A stretch of DNA of 34,289 nt from Oceanospirillaceae bacterium (GTDB lineage Bacteria; Pseudomonadota; Gammaproteobacteria; Pseudomonadales; Balneatricaceae): assembly GCA_013215505.1 (NCBI GenBank), contig JABSQZ010000037.1:1-34289 (forward strand). Reading direction: 5' to 3'. The position numbers and the translations under genes are program-made. The notes beneath the pieces are model-generated. The model did no database searches and was not told where the DNA came from. It saw nothing but the letters and a program-made list of their open reading frames with translations. Positions 27,131-34,289 of the stretch are shown in pieces (position 1 is the first letter of the stretch; the number at the start of each line of letters is the position of its first letter).

Positions 27131-29419
27131 TCACTTAGGACGAATATTAACCTCTATGGTTTCAAGGTAATGCTTCAGTAATACCTGCTTGGAGCGGACC
27201 ATCAAAGCCCGGGTATCGACACAGGCATAGATAGCACCATCCTTAACTGCCAATACCTGCTGTTCCTGCATCGCTTTAATAAAGCGATCGATGCTTTTAG
27301 GGTCAGTGTACTCTGGAGAGTGAAAGCCAAATTCAACGTGCAGCAATGAGGCCAGACGCACCGACTCATCAACAAGGTCAGTAACAGTCAAATCCCGGTA
27401 CTCTTGCAACAATTTGAAAACGATATAATAGCGCAGCAGATAGGGCTCTACTGTCTGCATTAAAGCAACCGAAACAGCGGTATTGCGCACCTGCAGGCAA
27501 TTTTTATCCTCGATCAGCAATTGCTGAGAAACCAACAACTCTCTAATTTCCCGCAGCGCTTTGGTTATTTGCACACCCTGCCACGGCCAGTACAGCTCTT
27601 TCGCCAGATGCGGATACACCCCTTTAATCAACTTGGGCACTGTCTGCACTAAAGGCTTGGGGTAGCGCTTGGCCACCAGCAAATACAAGCCCACCAACAA
27701 GGTCAAATGATGAATTTGATTGCGATAGAAAGTCATTTCACACGCTTGTTCCGCGGTCAAATAGACATCCGCACTACTGACCGATAACTGCCCGCGAGCT
27801 TCAGCCATATCTATCCACTCCCCGACACTGCCTTTGGCAATACCCGCTGGAGCGTTGGGCATTTTCACCAGCACCGAGGATAATTGCCCCACCCGCTCGA
27901 TCAACTGCTCTCTGGTTAAGCGCAAACGATGCGTGGCCAGCAACACGGTCGCCAATAATGCCGTTTCATTGACATAACAAGCGCCATTGATATCTTCCAT
28001 TACCTGGCGGGCCAATAGATTACTACTGACTTTCAGATTATCGAATTTAGAGAAGCGCTCATTGACAACGATAGGCTTGGCATAACTAATAACAGCATCA
28101 CCGAACTTACCTTTGAACAACTTCAAACTCTGCAGTAACCCAGAGAGAGATTCAGGCTTTTTCTGCCCGTTGGCTAACTGCTGGGCATAACTGCGTGATT
28201 CAACCAGCTTGTCATAACTAATCCACACGGGTACTACTGCGATTGGTTTGCCACCCTCCTGCAGAGAAGCCTGCAAAGTCATCGCCAACACCCCGCTTTT
28301 AGCCGGCAGTAAACGACCTGTCCGCGATCGACCCCCTTCAATAAAATACTCCAGAGCGTGACCACTGCCGTGCAACTGCTTGATGTAGCTTTTAAACAAC
28401 GCCCCGTACAGCGGATCGTCATAAAAAGAGCGACGCATAAACACCGCACCCCCTAGCTTTAGAGCACCGCCCAGAATAGGGGCATTTAAATTATCTCCGG
28501 CGACCACATGCGGAAGCATCAAGCCTTGATTATGCAGACTCCAGGACAAAAGCACATAGTCCATATGACTGCGATGACAGGGAAGAAAAACCACTTGATA
28601 ATCTTTAGCAATTTGCCTTACTGCATCTACCCCTTGTATTTTAACCTGTCTATATGTACGCCTAAAGAACCAACCCAGCACACTACTGAACCAGCGCACA
28701 AAGCTAGGACTCAGGTTAGCAGCGATACCCCTGAGCTGCTGGCGGGCATATTTCTCGCTCTCGCCAAAGCTCAGCTGCTTCTGCTCAGCGTAAAGTTCAA
28801 TAGCGCTTTGGATATCATCCTGATTGATGATTTTTTCTAATAAGCGCTTCCTGTTAGAGAGGTCGGGACCGAAGGTTGCCGTCCTTCTCTGATTAAAGTG
28901 CCGCTGCAGCATCTTGACAATTTTTACCGCTTCAGCACCTGAAGGCTGTAACCCACCCTCGTGCATCAAAGCCTTTAACGAAAAGGGAGAATCCAACTGC
29001 AGCAATGTTTTTCGACCGTTAATCAGCAGGTGTAGTAGACGACTCCACCAGCCTTTAGGCCCCCAACGCTCAGAGAAAACCACACGCCACCAAGACGACT
29101 CTCGGTTTGGAAAATGTCCGTGATAGAGGGTCACAGGTACAATTTTTACATCGATGTTTCGCTCGGAAAATTCTAATTTTTCAATCAGCGATTCGAGTCG
29201 ATATAGCAAGGCTTTTTCACCGTTAGAATCTGCCGACAACAGGCAGCGATGGGCAACTTGGGCCCCTTTCTCCCGCAGAGACAAATTCAGCAACGCCAAG
29301 TGCTCAGAGCGCGAGGTTTCTAACACATAGATAACTTCTGTACTGATACGAAGATGTTCATCACCTAAAATTTTGGCACTGACGAACAACTTATTGAGCA
29401 GTTTCCCGATCAAACTCAT
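27131..29419 (-). CDS. plsB: glycerol-3-phosphate acyltransferase PlsB
   Basis: PlsB acylates sn-glycerol 3-phosphate at position 1, the first step in phospholipid synthesis, at the inner membrane. The 762-residue product (807 in E. coli) shows all four acyltransferase blocks: FLPCHRSHMDYVLL with the catalytic His-x4-Asp (around residues 281-286), GGAVFMRRSFYDDPLY, FIEGGRSRTGRLL (around residue 360) and AVVPVWISYDKLVES. The N-terminal regulatory half and helical C-terminus are both present. The ATG at 29419 gives MSLIGKLLNKLF. A 16-base near-palindrome lies 67 bases upstream. Confidence 0.96.
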   Translation of the reverse strand: MSLIGKLLNKLFVSAKILGDEHLRISTEVIYVLETSRSEHLALLNLSLREKGAQVAHRCLLSADSNGEKALLYRLESLIEKLEFSERNIDVKIVPVTLYHGHFPNRESSWWRVVFSERWGPKGWWSRLLHLLINGRKTLLQLDSPFSLKALMHEGGLQPSGAEAVKIVKMLQRHFNQRRTATFGPDLSNRKRLLEKIINQDDIQSAIELYAEQKQLSFGESEKYARQQLRGIAANLSPSFVRWFSSVLGWFFRRTYRQVKIQGVDAVRQIAKDYQVVFLPCHRSHMDYVLLSWSLHNQGLMLPHVVAGDNLNAPILGGALKLGGAVFMRRSFYDDPLYGALFKSYIKQLHGSGHALEYFIEGGRSRTGRLLPAKSGVLAMTLQASLQEGGKPIAVVPVWISYDKLVESRSYAQQLANGQKKPESLSGLLQSLKLFKGKFGDAVISYAKPIVVNERFSKFDNLKVSSNLLARQVMEDINGACYVNETALLATVLLATHRLRLTREQLIERVGQLSSVLVKMPNAPAGIAKGSVGEWIDMAEARGQLSVSSADVYLTAEQACEMTFYRNQIHHLTLLVGLYLLVAKRYPKPLVQTVPKLIKGVYPHLAKELYWPWQGVQITKALREIRELLVSQQLLIEDKNCLQVRNTAVSVALMQTVEPYLLRYYIVFKLLQEYRDLTVTDLVDESVRLASLLHVEFGFHSPEYTDPKSIDRFIKAMQEQQVLAVKDGAIYACVDTRALMVRSKQVLLKHYLETIEVNIRPK

Positions 29420-29485
29420 AAAACCATTATCACCTAAAGTTAATATTTGTACTTTACTACACAGAACGCTGTCGTTGCGGCGGCT

Positions 29486-29501
29486 ATTTAAGACCTTAAA
29501 T
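29486..29501. promoter_or_regulatory. operator-like palindrome upstream of plsB
   Basis: ATTTAAG (29486-29492) and CTTAAAT (29495-29501) are perfect inverted arms two bases apart, 67 bases before the plsB ATG. The size and symmetry fit a repressor or activator half-site pair. I do not recognise it as a FadR, FabR or PsrA site. Confidence 0.35.
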
Positions 29502-29530
29502 GCTAAGTTTTAGCTAATCTGAGTAAGTGG

Positions 29531-29561
29531 AAAACCAAAATCACCTTTTATACTAGTGATT
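29531..29561 (-). terminator. probable terminator of slyX
   Basis: On the minus strand AATCAC (29561-29556) pairs with GTGATT (29544-29539) around an 11-base loop, directly after the slyX stop. It is followed by TTGGTTTT. The stem is short and AT-rich, so termination may be partial and some read-through into plsB is possible. Confidence 0.5.
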
Positions 29562-29764
29562 CAGTAATGAGGCGGCGGCGCTTCATCTGCTTCGACACTG
29601 CCTTCACCAGAGTTTGCCATATTGACTTTCTGATTGAGCATTGTAACTATCCGGGCCAAATCCATTAACACTTTATCTTGTTTGGCTACGACATCATTCA
29701 ACTGATCTATCGCTTGCTCTTGAAAGGCAACCCTAGACTCTAACTCGCTAATTCTATCTTCCAT
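29561..29764 (-). CDS. slyX: SlyX family protein
   Basis: This 67-residue protein is a short coiled coil: EDRISELESRVAFQEQAIDQLNDVVAKQDKVL forms heptads across about residues 2-55, followed by a disordered tail ending in the SlyX signature PPPHY. Its biochemical function is not known in any organism. The start ATG at 29764 follows a long untranslated region. It precedes plsB in the same direction with a terminator-like hairpin between them. Confidence 0.9.
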   Translation of the reverse strand: MEDRISELESRVAFQEQAIDQLNDVVAKQDKVLMDLARIVTMLNQKVNMANSGEGSVEADEAPPPHY

Positions 29765-30226
29765 CTGAACCCTGTAAATCTATGTTTAACAACTTTAGTA
29801 TAGCTATCTGCAGCAAGCAGCGGACATGCTGGCAAACCCGGTTCGCCTATTAGCGATATACCATCAAGCCAGATGCGTCTCTGAATGATTGTAGATATCG
29901 AGATCCAAGCACCGACTGTAGAGGCACCGGCCCTAGCGGAACCGCTAACAACCAGACTGAGACACCTACAAACTCCCTACTGCCGGGCCACAATCTGTTC
30001 ACTTGTCACTATGGGAACAGACGAGGGCTGCTCCCGAGCGGCGTTACGGCCATCACCTGACTCTTCATGGCCCGCAGAGAAGACAAAGAACTCAGTCAGA
30101 ATCTGCACAGCACACTCCAGCAAAACAACTTATAGAGCCGCTATCTTGACGACCGGCGCACAAGGATATCCGCACCCAACAACAAGGTAAATAATTATTC
30201 CAAGATAAACTACAATAGTCTTAAAT

Positions 30227-30245
30227 GATAATGCATATCATTAAT
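30227..30245. promoter_or_regulatory. Fur-box-like site
   Basis: The 19 bases starting GATAATGCATATCATT match the Fur consensus GATAATGATAATCATTATC at 14 of 19 positions, with the inverted ATGAT/ATCAT arms intact. It lies about 100 bases upstream of the probable promoter of the cold-shock gene. It could also serve an unseen transcript in either direction. Confidence 0.4.
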
Positions 30246-30345
30246 ATATAACTGAATATATTAGCCAATTTAATCGTAATTACCTGCCGGTTTGCAGTTA
30301 AATACAGTACTTATTGTAAAACCACCCCAGTTACACATAATTCAA

Positions 30346-30374
30346 TTGAATCTTTGTAAAAAATTCTGTATATC
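30346..30374 (+). promoter_or_regulatory. candidate promoter of the membrane cold-shock gene
   Basis: TTGAAT (30346-30351) and TATATC (30369-30374) are separated by exactly 17 bases; each matches 4 of 6 consensus positions. Transcription from about 30381 would give a leader of roughly 110 bases, similar in length to leaders of known cold-shock mRNAs. Confidence 0.45.
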
Positions 30375-30490
30375 TGATCACCGTCCGCAGAGTGAGCTAA
30401 ACCTTAGAACTGTCTGATATTTTATGGGTTTATTCAAGCCGCGGTTTTTTATTTCATTAATTAATTTATAACTAGACAAGAGAATATTAG

Positions 30491-30949
30491 ATGAGTGGTA
30501 ATCAACTTATCCGCAGTGTCATCGCCAGTGCTATAGCTGCGGTATTAATCCCGTTTTTGTTAAAAGAGTTTGCAGAGGCTAGTCTTAATTTTGAAGCTTC
30601 TGTGTTAAGTATAATCTTTGTAGTTGTTCTAGCGGCCTGTGCATTAAGCACATTCGGTTCGTCGGCAAATACTGGCTCCGATTATTCCGCCCAGAGAGAA
30701 AATGGTGCGGAATACGACGATGAAGAATTTGAAGACGATGATCGTGAAAACGGTACGGTAAAATGGTTCAATGTCTCTAAAGGCTTTGGCTTTATTACCC
30801 GTGAAAATGGCGATGACGTTTTTGTTCATTTTCGAAATATACGCGGCCGCGGTCACCGCTCGCTAAGCGAAGGGCAACAAGTTAAATTCCACACCCGCGA
30901 CAGCGATAAAGGCTTGCAGGCCGAAGACGTATCTATACTTCGCACTTAA
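30491..30949 (+). CDS. membrane-anchored cold-shock domain protein
   Basis: The 152-residue protein joins two membrane helices (about residues 6-25 and 37-57) to an acidic linker (about 62-84, with DDEEFEDDD) and a complete C-terminal cold-shock domain (about 85-152). The domain has [16 protein letters not shown] with RNP1 and DDVFVHF with RNP2, so nucleic-acid binding is likely. With two helices the domain should face the cytoplasm, tethered to the inner membrane. Similar fusions exist in some gammaproteobacteria, but I know of no assigned role. The gene stands alone with a long leader upstream and a good terminator after it. Confidence 0.85.
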   Translation: MSGNQLIRSVIASAIAAVLIPFLLKEFAEASLNFEASVLSIIFVVVLAACALSTFGSSANTGSDYSAQRENGAEYDDEEFEDDDRENGTVKWFNVSKGFGFITRENGDDVFVHFRNIRGRGHRSLSEGQQVKFHTRDSDKGLQAEDVSILRT

Positions 30950-30966
30950 GTACAGCGAACCCTAAA

Positions 30967-30994
30967 GCTGCGGTGTTCCAACCGCAGTTTTTCT
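30967..30994 (+). terminator. Rho-independent terminator of the cold-shock gene
   Basis: CTGCGGT (30968-30974) pairs perfectly with ACCGCAG (30981-30987) around a 6-base loop, followed by TTTTTCTC. This is a standard intrinsic terminator 18 bases after the stop codon. Confidence 0.85.
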
Positions 30995-31070
30995 CTATTG
31001 CTCTAACCCGCCAAACGATAAAACCTTTCGCTGACTATTTTGCAATACATCTAAAGCACCTGTTGGGCCA

Positions 31071-31922
31071 TCAAAATAATGGCTGCTGATTCTGCGACTG
31101 CCCCCATAACTTGATGACATCTACTTCAGACCTGCGCGCATGCAGCAACTGGCTAAAATACCTTGCCAGCTCCGGTGCCTTGGTATTATCGGGAGTATGG
31201 AAGAAAAAATAAGGTGTCAATCCCTGATCTAACCACTGCGCCGCTTTACACGCCCACTGTTGTAATACCTGCTCCCCCAGGGCCCTATCCATAGGTACTA
31301 TCACTCTGACAAAAGGGCTACTGCCAGTCACGACAACATGGGTGGGGACTTTCGGTTTGGCTTTTAGCGCTTGCGCGGTGACCGGATCCGGATCTGCGCT
31401 ATGGGCAAATAAACTGCGGGTATCAAAAATAACCCGATTTACATTGTAGCTTTGCAGCAGCTGATTAAAACGGCGCTCCCGATGATCTTTTTTATAAAAA
31501 TCAAGATTCCTCACTTCCACTGCATAACTGAACTCTGTGGGCAGGGCAGACAGAAATTCTTCTAGCTTTGTCAGCTGCGCCACACTAAAATTGGCGTCAA
31601 GCTGTAACCACAGTAAGCCCAACTTGGATTTTAACAATGACATTCGATTCAGAAATTCGCTGACCTGCCGCGAACAATGAGTAAGACGTTGTCTATGGGA
31701 AATTTCCTGGGGAAATTTAAAACAATATCTAAAATATTCAGGGCTGGTTTCATCCCAGAGGCGTATATTCTTTTCGCTTGGCAGCGCATAAAAAGAGCTA
31801 TTGCCCTCAACGCTGCAAAAGCTTTTTGCATACTGCTGTAAAGAGCTATTTTCCGGCGAGTTCCCTGTATACCATTTACTGTGATGCCACTGAGCCAAGC
31901 CAAAATAGATATTTTTGGACAT
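31071..31922 (-). CDS. DUF72 (YecE-like) family protein
   Basis: The 283-residue product has the DUF72 pattern: FGLAQWHHSKWYTG at the N-terminus, VEGNSSFYALPSEKNIRLWDE, YCFKFPQEISH, LGLLWLQLDANF, YAVEVRNLDFYKKD and a C-terminal YFFFHTPDNTKAPELARYF. The family has a TIM-barrel-like fold and no agreed enzymatic function. The ATG at 31922 is at the start of the conserved region. It is oriented against the cold-shock gene and divergent from pomA. No partner gene is adjacent in the same direction. Confidence 0.85.
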   Translation of the reverse strand: MSKNIYFGLAQWHHSKWYTGNSPENSSLQQYAKSFCSVEGNSSFYALPSEKNIRLWDETSPEYFRYCFKFPQEISHRQRLTHCSRQVSEFLNRMSLLKSKLGLLWLQLDANFSVAQLTKLEEFLSALPTEFSYAVEVRNLDFYKKDHRERRFNQLLQSYNVNRVIFDTRSLFAHSADPDPVTAQALKAKPKVPTHVVVTGSSPFVRVIVPMDRALGEQVLQQWACKAAQWLDQGLTPYFFFHTPDNTKAPELARYFSQLLHARRSEVDVIKLWGQSQNQQPLF

Positions 31923-32070
31923 ATAAATTTCTTTACCTTTAACTAGCAGTGAAAACAGTTTCTTTATCGACGGCGACAGGTTAGTCTTTTCAGGCTAAAC
32001 TTAATAAAAATAGATGTTTTTTAGCTAAAAACAATTTAAAAACAAACAACATAAAAGGTACTACTGCAGT

Positions 32071-32838
32071 ATGGATTTTGCTTCTCTGATTGGCATTGTA
32101 TCGGGAATAGCCCTCATTGTATCGGCCATTTTTTTAGGCGGCTCCCCAGATGTGTTTCTCAATATTCCCGGGATTATGATTGTTGCCGGGGGCACTTTAG
32201 CCGCCACTTTACTGACAGTGCCTTTCAAAGATGTTCTCAGCGGATTCAAAGCCGCTTACTTTGTCTTCACCAGAGACAAGACCAACGCATCAGATATGAT
32301 AGATACTATGATTGAGCTAAGTAAAATAAGTCACCGTCACGGTCTGTTAAAAATGACTCATATAAAAACAGACTCCAAAGTGCTCAAGCGTGCCTGTAAC
32401 CTTTTAGCCGAAGCGGCATCTGAACAAGTTATCCGCAATACCTTACAAAACGAAATCGACTCATTGATTGCCCGACACTTTGCCATCCAGGACGTCTTTA
32501 AAAAAATGGCCGGCTACGCCCCTGCTTTTGGTATGATCGGCACTTTGATCGGTTTAATCCAAATGCTCAGCGAGCTGGATAATCCGAATACCATCGGCCC
32601 GGCGATGGCCGTTGCCCTACTGACTACTTTTTATGGATCCCTGTTAGCCACTATGGTTTTTTTGCCTATCGCCGGAAAACTTCGAGCGAGGACACTTAAC
32701 GAGGTCACTAATTTACAAATAATCCGCGAGGGCAGTATCAGCATATTGACCAATGACCAGTGGGCACACGTCTACGAGCAGCTTTCGGCTTATCTACCAG
32801 AAAACAAACGCGCCTCAATATTCCCAGGCAGCGAGTAA
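32071..32838 (+). CDS. pomA: flagellar stator protein, PomA/MotA family
   Basis: PomA/MotA is the four-helix stator subunit that converts ion flow into flagellar torque. The 255-residue product begins MDFASLIGIVSGIALIVSAI, has PGIMIVAGGTLAATL in helix 2, a cytoplasmic loop with charged residues (about 65-150), then APAFGMIGTLIGLIQML and GPAMAVALLTTFYGSLLA in helices 3 and 4. The length and the GPAMAVALLTTFYG motif favour PomA (sodium type) over the roughly 295-residue E. coli MotA; ion type is inference. It is followed after six bases by pomB. Confidence 0.9.
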   Translation: MDFASLIGIVSGIALIVSAIFLGGSPDVFLNIPGIMIVAGGTLAATLLTVPFKDVLSGFKAAYFVFTRDKTNASDMIDTMIELSKISHRHGLLKMTHIKTDSKVLKRACNLLAEAASEQVIRNTLQNEIDSLIARHFAIQDVFKKMAGYAPAFGMIGTLIGLIQMLSELDNPNTIGPAMAVALLTTFYGSLLATMVFLPIAGKLRARTLNEVTNLQIIREGSISILTNDQWAHVYEQLSAYLPENKRASIFPGSE

Positions 32839-32844
32839 TTTGCC

Positions 32845-33675
32845 ATGAAAACAGCCATGGAAATTCACGAAGAACCGCAACAGAACGCCTGGATTGTCAC
32901 TTTTGCCGATCTGATGACCTTATTATTGGTATTTTTTGTACTGTTATTTTCCATCTCTACACTAGAAGAAGATATCTATGTGAAGACCATTGAATCCGTT
33001 AAGACGGCATTAAAAGGCACGGGTGCCGGAACCATTGAGGACCCTTTTTCTATAAAGACCGAAACTGGCACTGTCCCCACAGATTCAACAGACCCCTCAG
33101 TAGAGACCGGTGATAAACAGCAAGCTCCTACAGTCGAGGAGCTGCCCGTCATTATTACTCCTTTTAACCCCGCTCCACCTCAGCCGCAAACCAGCAGAGA
33201 AGACCAGCAAAAAAGCCAGGACCTGGCCCGAGTATCACAGTCCGTCTCCCAGCTGATGAAAAGCGCCACTGCCAAAGGCCAGGCTAAAACCTATCAGGAG
33301 ACAGATGGTAAAATAGTCATCAGCGTCCGTGGAGATTTATTCTTTGCCGCTGGTTCTGCACAATTCAACCGTGAAGCTATGCCAATTATGGACGGTATAG
33401 GTAATATACTGCGAAAAAACACCGAGTTTAATTTGGCCATTGGCGGACACACCGACAACGTCCCTATTAGTACTAATAGATACCCCTCAAACTGGGAGCT
33501 GTCGGCGATCAGAGCGACCAGCGTTTTACGCTATTTTGTCCGCGGCGGTATGAGCCCAAATACAGTGACTGCCACAGGATATGGTGAATCAATGCCGTTA
33601 ACGGCGAACAATACTGAAGAGCAACGCAACCAAAATCGAAGAATAGAATTTGTCCTTGAGCGAGAACCCCAATGA
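32845..33675 (+). CDS. pomB: flagellar stator protein, PomB/MotB family
   Basis: PomB/MotB anchors the stator to peptidoglycan and supplies the ion-binding Asp. The 276-residue product has WIVTFADLMTLLLVFFVLLF with the essential Asp22 at the start of the single membrane helix, then a long Pro/Gln/Thr-rich plug and linker (about residues 55-135) and an OmpA-like domain (about 155-272). That domain has GGHTDNVPISTNRYPSNWEL and the NQNRRIEFVL signature. The stop overlaps the ATG of the PilZ gene (ATGA), so the three genes are one translation-coupled operon. Confidence 0.92.
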   Translation: MKTAMEIHEEPQQNAWIVTFADLMTLLLVFFVLLFSISTLEEDIYVKTIESVKTALKGTGAGTIEDPFSIKTETGTVPTDSTDPSVETGDKQQAPTVEELPVIITPFNPAPPQPQTSREDQQKSQDLARVSQSVSQLMKSATAKGQAKTYQETDGKIVISVRGDLFFAAGSAQFNREAMPIMDGIGNILRKNTEFNLAIGGHTDNVPISTNRYPSNWELSAIRATSVLRYFVRGGMSPNTVTATGYGESMPLTANNTEEQRNQNRRIEFVLEREPQ

Positions 33676-34037
33676 AAAAGCCTTTATTTGAAATCGAAGA
33701 CTTAGACGATACTAATCGCGTCGAATACCGAGTGTGTCCTTCAGAAGATGACCACATAAAGCTTGTCATCGCCGGCAAAACCGTAGAAGTTGAGAACATC
33801 TCCGCCAATGGTATCGCTTTTAAATTTGTCGGTAATGTAAAAAAGGCCACTTACAAAGTCACTCTGGAAATCGGTAATGGCGATAAACATCGCATTGAAT
33901 GCGCGATTAAAATTTTGCGCCAAGCGGCCCCTATATACAGCGGCGTATTGATCGACCTTTCAGCGCTGGATTCAAAGTTGATAGGCCAGTTTATTATCAG
34001 CAGCCAAAAGCGCGCAATCCGCGGTGGCACAGCCTAA
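33672..34037 (+). CDS. single-domain PilZ protein, probable c-di-GMP receptor
   Basis: The 121-residue protein is essentially one PilZ domain. Both c-di-GMP contact motifs are present: RxxxR as Arg16-VEY-Arg20, and N/DxSxxG as Asn42-Ile-Ser44-Ala-Asn-Gly47. There is no YcgR-type N-terminal domain. Its start overlaps the pomB stop by the ATGA arrangement, so it should be made together with the stator. A role as a c-di-GMP brake or adapter acting on this stator is inferred from position and from known YcgR action in other bacteria. Confidence 0.85.
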   Translation: MKKPLFEIEDLDDTNRVEYRVCPSEDDHIKLVIAGKTVEVENISANGIAFKFVGNVKKATYKVTLEIGNGDKHRIECAIKILRQAAPIYSGVLIDLSALDSKLIGQFIISSQKRAIRGGTA

Positions 34038-34104
34038 CACCCCAGCTGCTTTGCTGCATAACACTGCCACCTAATGGCTTATTTACAAAAAACAAAAAAA
34101 ATAG

Positions 34105-34132
34105 TTGCAGGGCTGACAGAAGGCTGTATACT
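34105..34132 (+). promoter_or_regulatory. promoter of the initiator tRNA transcript
   Basis: TTGCAG (34105-34110) and TATACT (34127-34132) are 16 bases apart, with a GC-rich discriminator (TCGCTCC) following, as in growth-rate- and ppGpp-controlled stable-RNA promoters. An A-rich tract (34087-34101) just upstream could act as an UP element. Transcription would begin near 34139, leaving about 78 bases before the tRNA. Confidence 0.6.
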
Positions 34133-34152
34133 TCGCTCCACAGTTTGAGAGG

Positions 34153-34211
34153 AAACACTTAATCAAGCAATTACTTAAACAAATCAAGGGTTTAAGTAAG
34201 ATTAAGAGTTT
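34153..34211 (+). other. long hairpin in the leader just before initiator tRNA
   Basis: AAAC (34153-34156) pairs with GTTT (34208-34211); CTTAATC (34158-34164) pairs with GATTAAG (34200-34206); TTACTTAAAC (34171-34180) pairs with GTTTAAGTAA (34190-34199). This makes 21 base pairs, with one A-A mismatch, a 6-base bulge AAGCAA and a 9-base loop. It ends five bases before the tRNA and so adjoins the RNase P cleavage site. No known RNA family was recognised. Confidence 0.6.
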
Positions 34212-34216
34212 GTTGA

Positions 34217-34289
<73 letters not shown>

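Larger units (their letters stand above)
29765..30490. other. 726-base region without a convincing gene
   Basis: The left part (29765-30190) has mixed composition. Its longest plus-strand frame (29885-30190, 101 codons) gives a Cys-, Ser- and Thr-rich translation like no family I know. Its minus strand holds a 50-codon frame opened by a GTG with GGAG upstream, equally unconvincing. A short palindrome TAGCGGAACCGCTA lies at 29934-29947. The right part (30191-30490) is very AT-rich and carries a Fur-like box, a promoter-like pair and the long leader of the following cold-shock gene, including CCGCGGTTTTTT at 30439-30450. Confidence 0.5.

Noticed and set aside
29885-30190. 101-codon open frame on the plus strand
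   Set aside because: No ribosome site, unusual Cys/Ser/Thr-rich translation without any recognisable motif, and no neighbour in the same direction to suggest an operon.
31964-31995. Sigma-28-like promoter (GTCGATAA with a 5-of-8 -35 match) beside the stator genes
   Set aside because: It points leftward to the DUF72 gene, not to pomA, and the -35 is poor; probably chance.

Overview
The window is a chromosomal housekeeping segment of a gammaproteobacterium. No insertion sequence, prophage, CRISPR array or rRNA is visible. Several clusters follow the gene order I recall from Pseudomonas aeruginosa: murA-ibaG-mla-kds-lpt-rpoN-pts, then yhdP-rng-maf-mreDCB facing gatCAB. Together with PomAB-type stator genes this points to a marine relative of Pseudomonadales/Cellvibrionales. 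The lineage is inferred from gene content; no marker gene was compared. Coding density is high, and three genes (mlaF, kdsC, mreC) appear to start with TTG behind good Shine-Dalgarno sequences.

Layout. 1-4163, minus strand: mlaFEDCB (phospholipid transport ABC system), then ibaG with its own promoter and the start of murA, which is cut by the left edge. 4587-8908, plus strand: yrbG-kdsD-kdsC-lptC-lptA-lptB, covering a cation antiporter, Kdo supply and LPS export. 8962-14613, plus strand: rpoN-hpf-ptsN-rapZ-ptsO (sigma-54 and the nitrogen PTS), then mgtE and darP. 14782-23448, minus strand: mreB-mreC-mreD-maf-rng-yhdP. 23779-27003, plus strand: gatC-gatA-gatB, the tRNA amidotransferase. 27131-29764, minus strand: slyX and plsB. 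29765-30490 is a long gap with no convincing gene. 30491-30949: a cold-shock domain tethered to two membrane helices. 31071-31922, minus strand: a DUF72 protein. 32071-34037, plus strand: pomA-pomB plus a single-domain PilZ gene. 34217-34289: initiator tRNA, cut by the right edge.

How the genes fit together. Most of the window serves the cell envelope: inner- and outer-membrane phospholipid traffic (Mla, YhdP, PlsB), LPS (Kds, Lpt), peptidoglycan (MurA, with RapZ as a known regulator of amino-sugar supply in E. coli) and shape (Mre). The least ordinary parts are the right-hand accessory genes and the RNA-level structures. These are a stator operon with a built-in c-di-GMP receptor, a membrane-anchored cold-shock protein with a long leader behind a Fur-like box, a long hairpin directly before the initiator tRNA, and two mutually exclusive hairpins between mlaC and mlaB. 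I found no clearly new multi-gene system; the PomAB-PilZ operon and the membrane cold-shock gene are the best leads.
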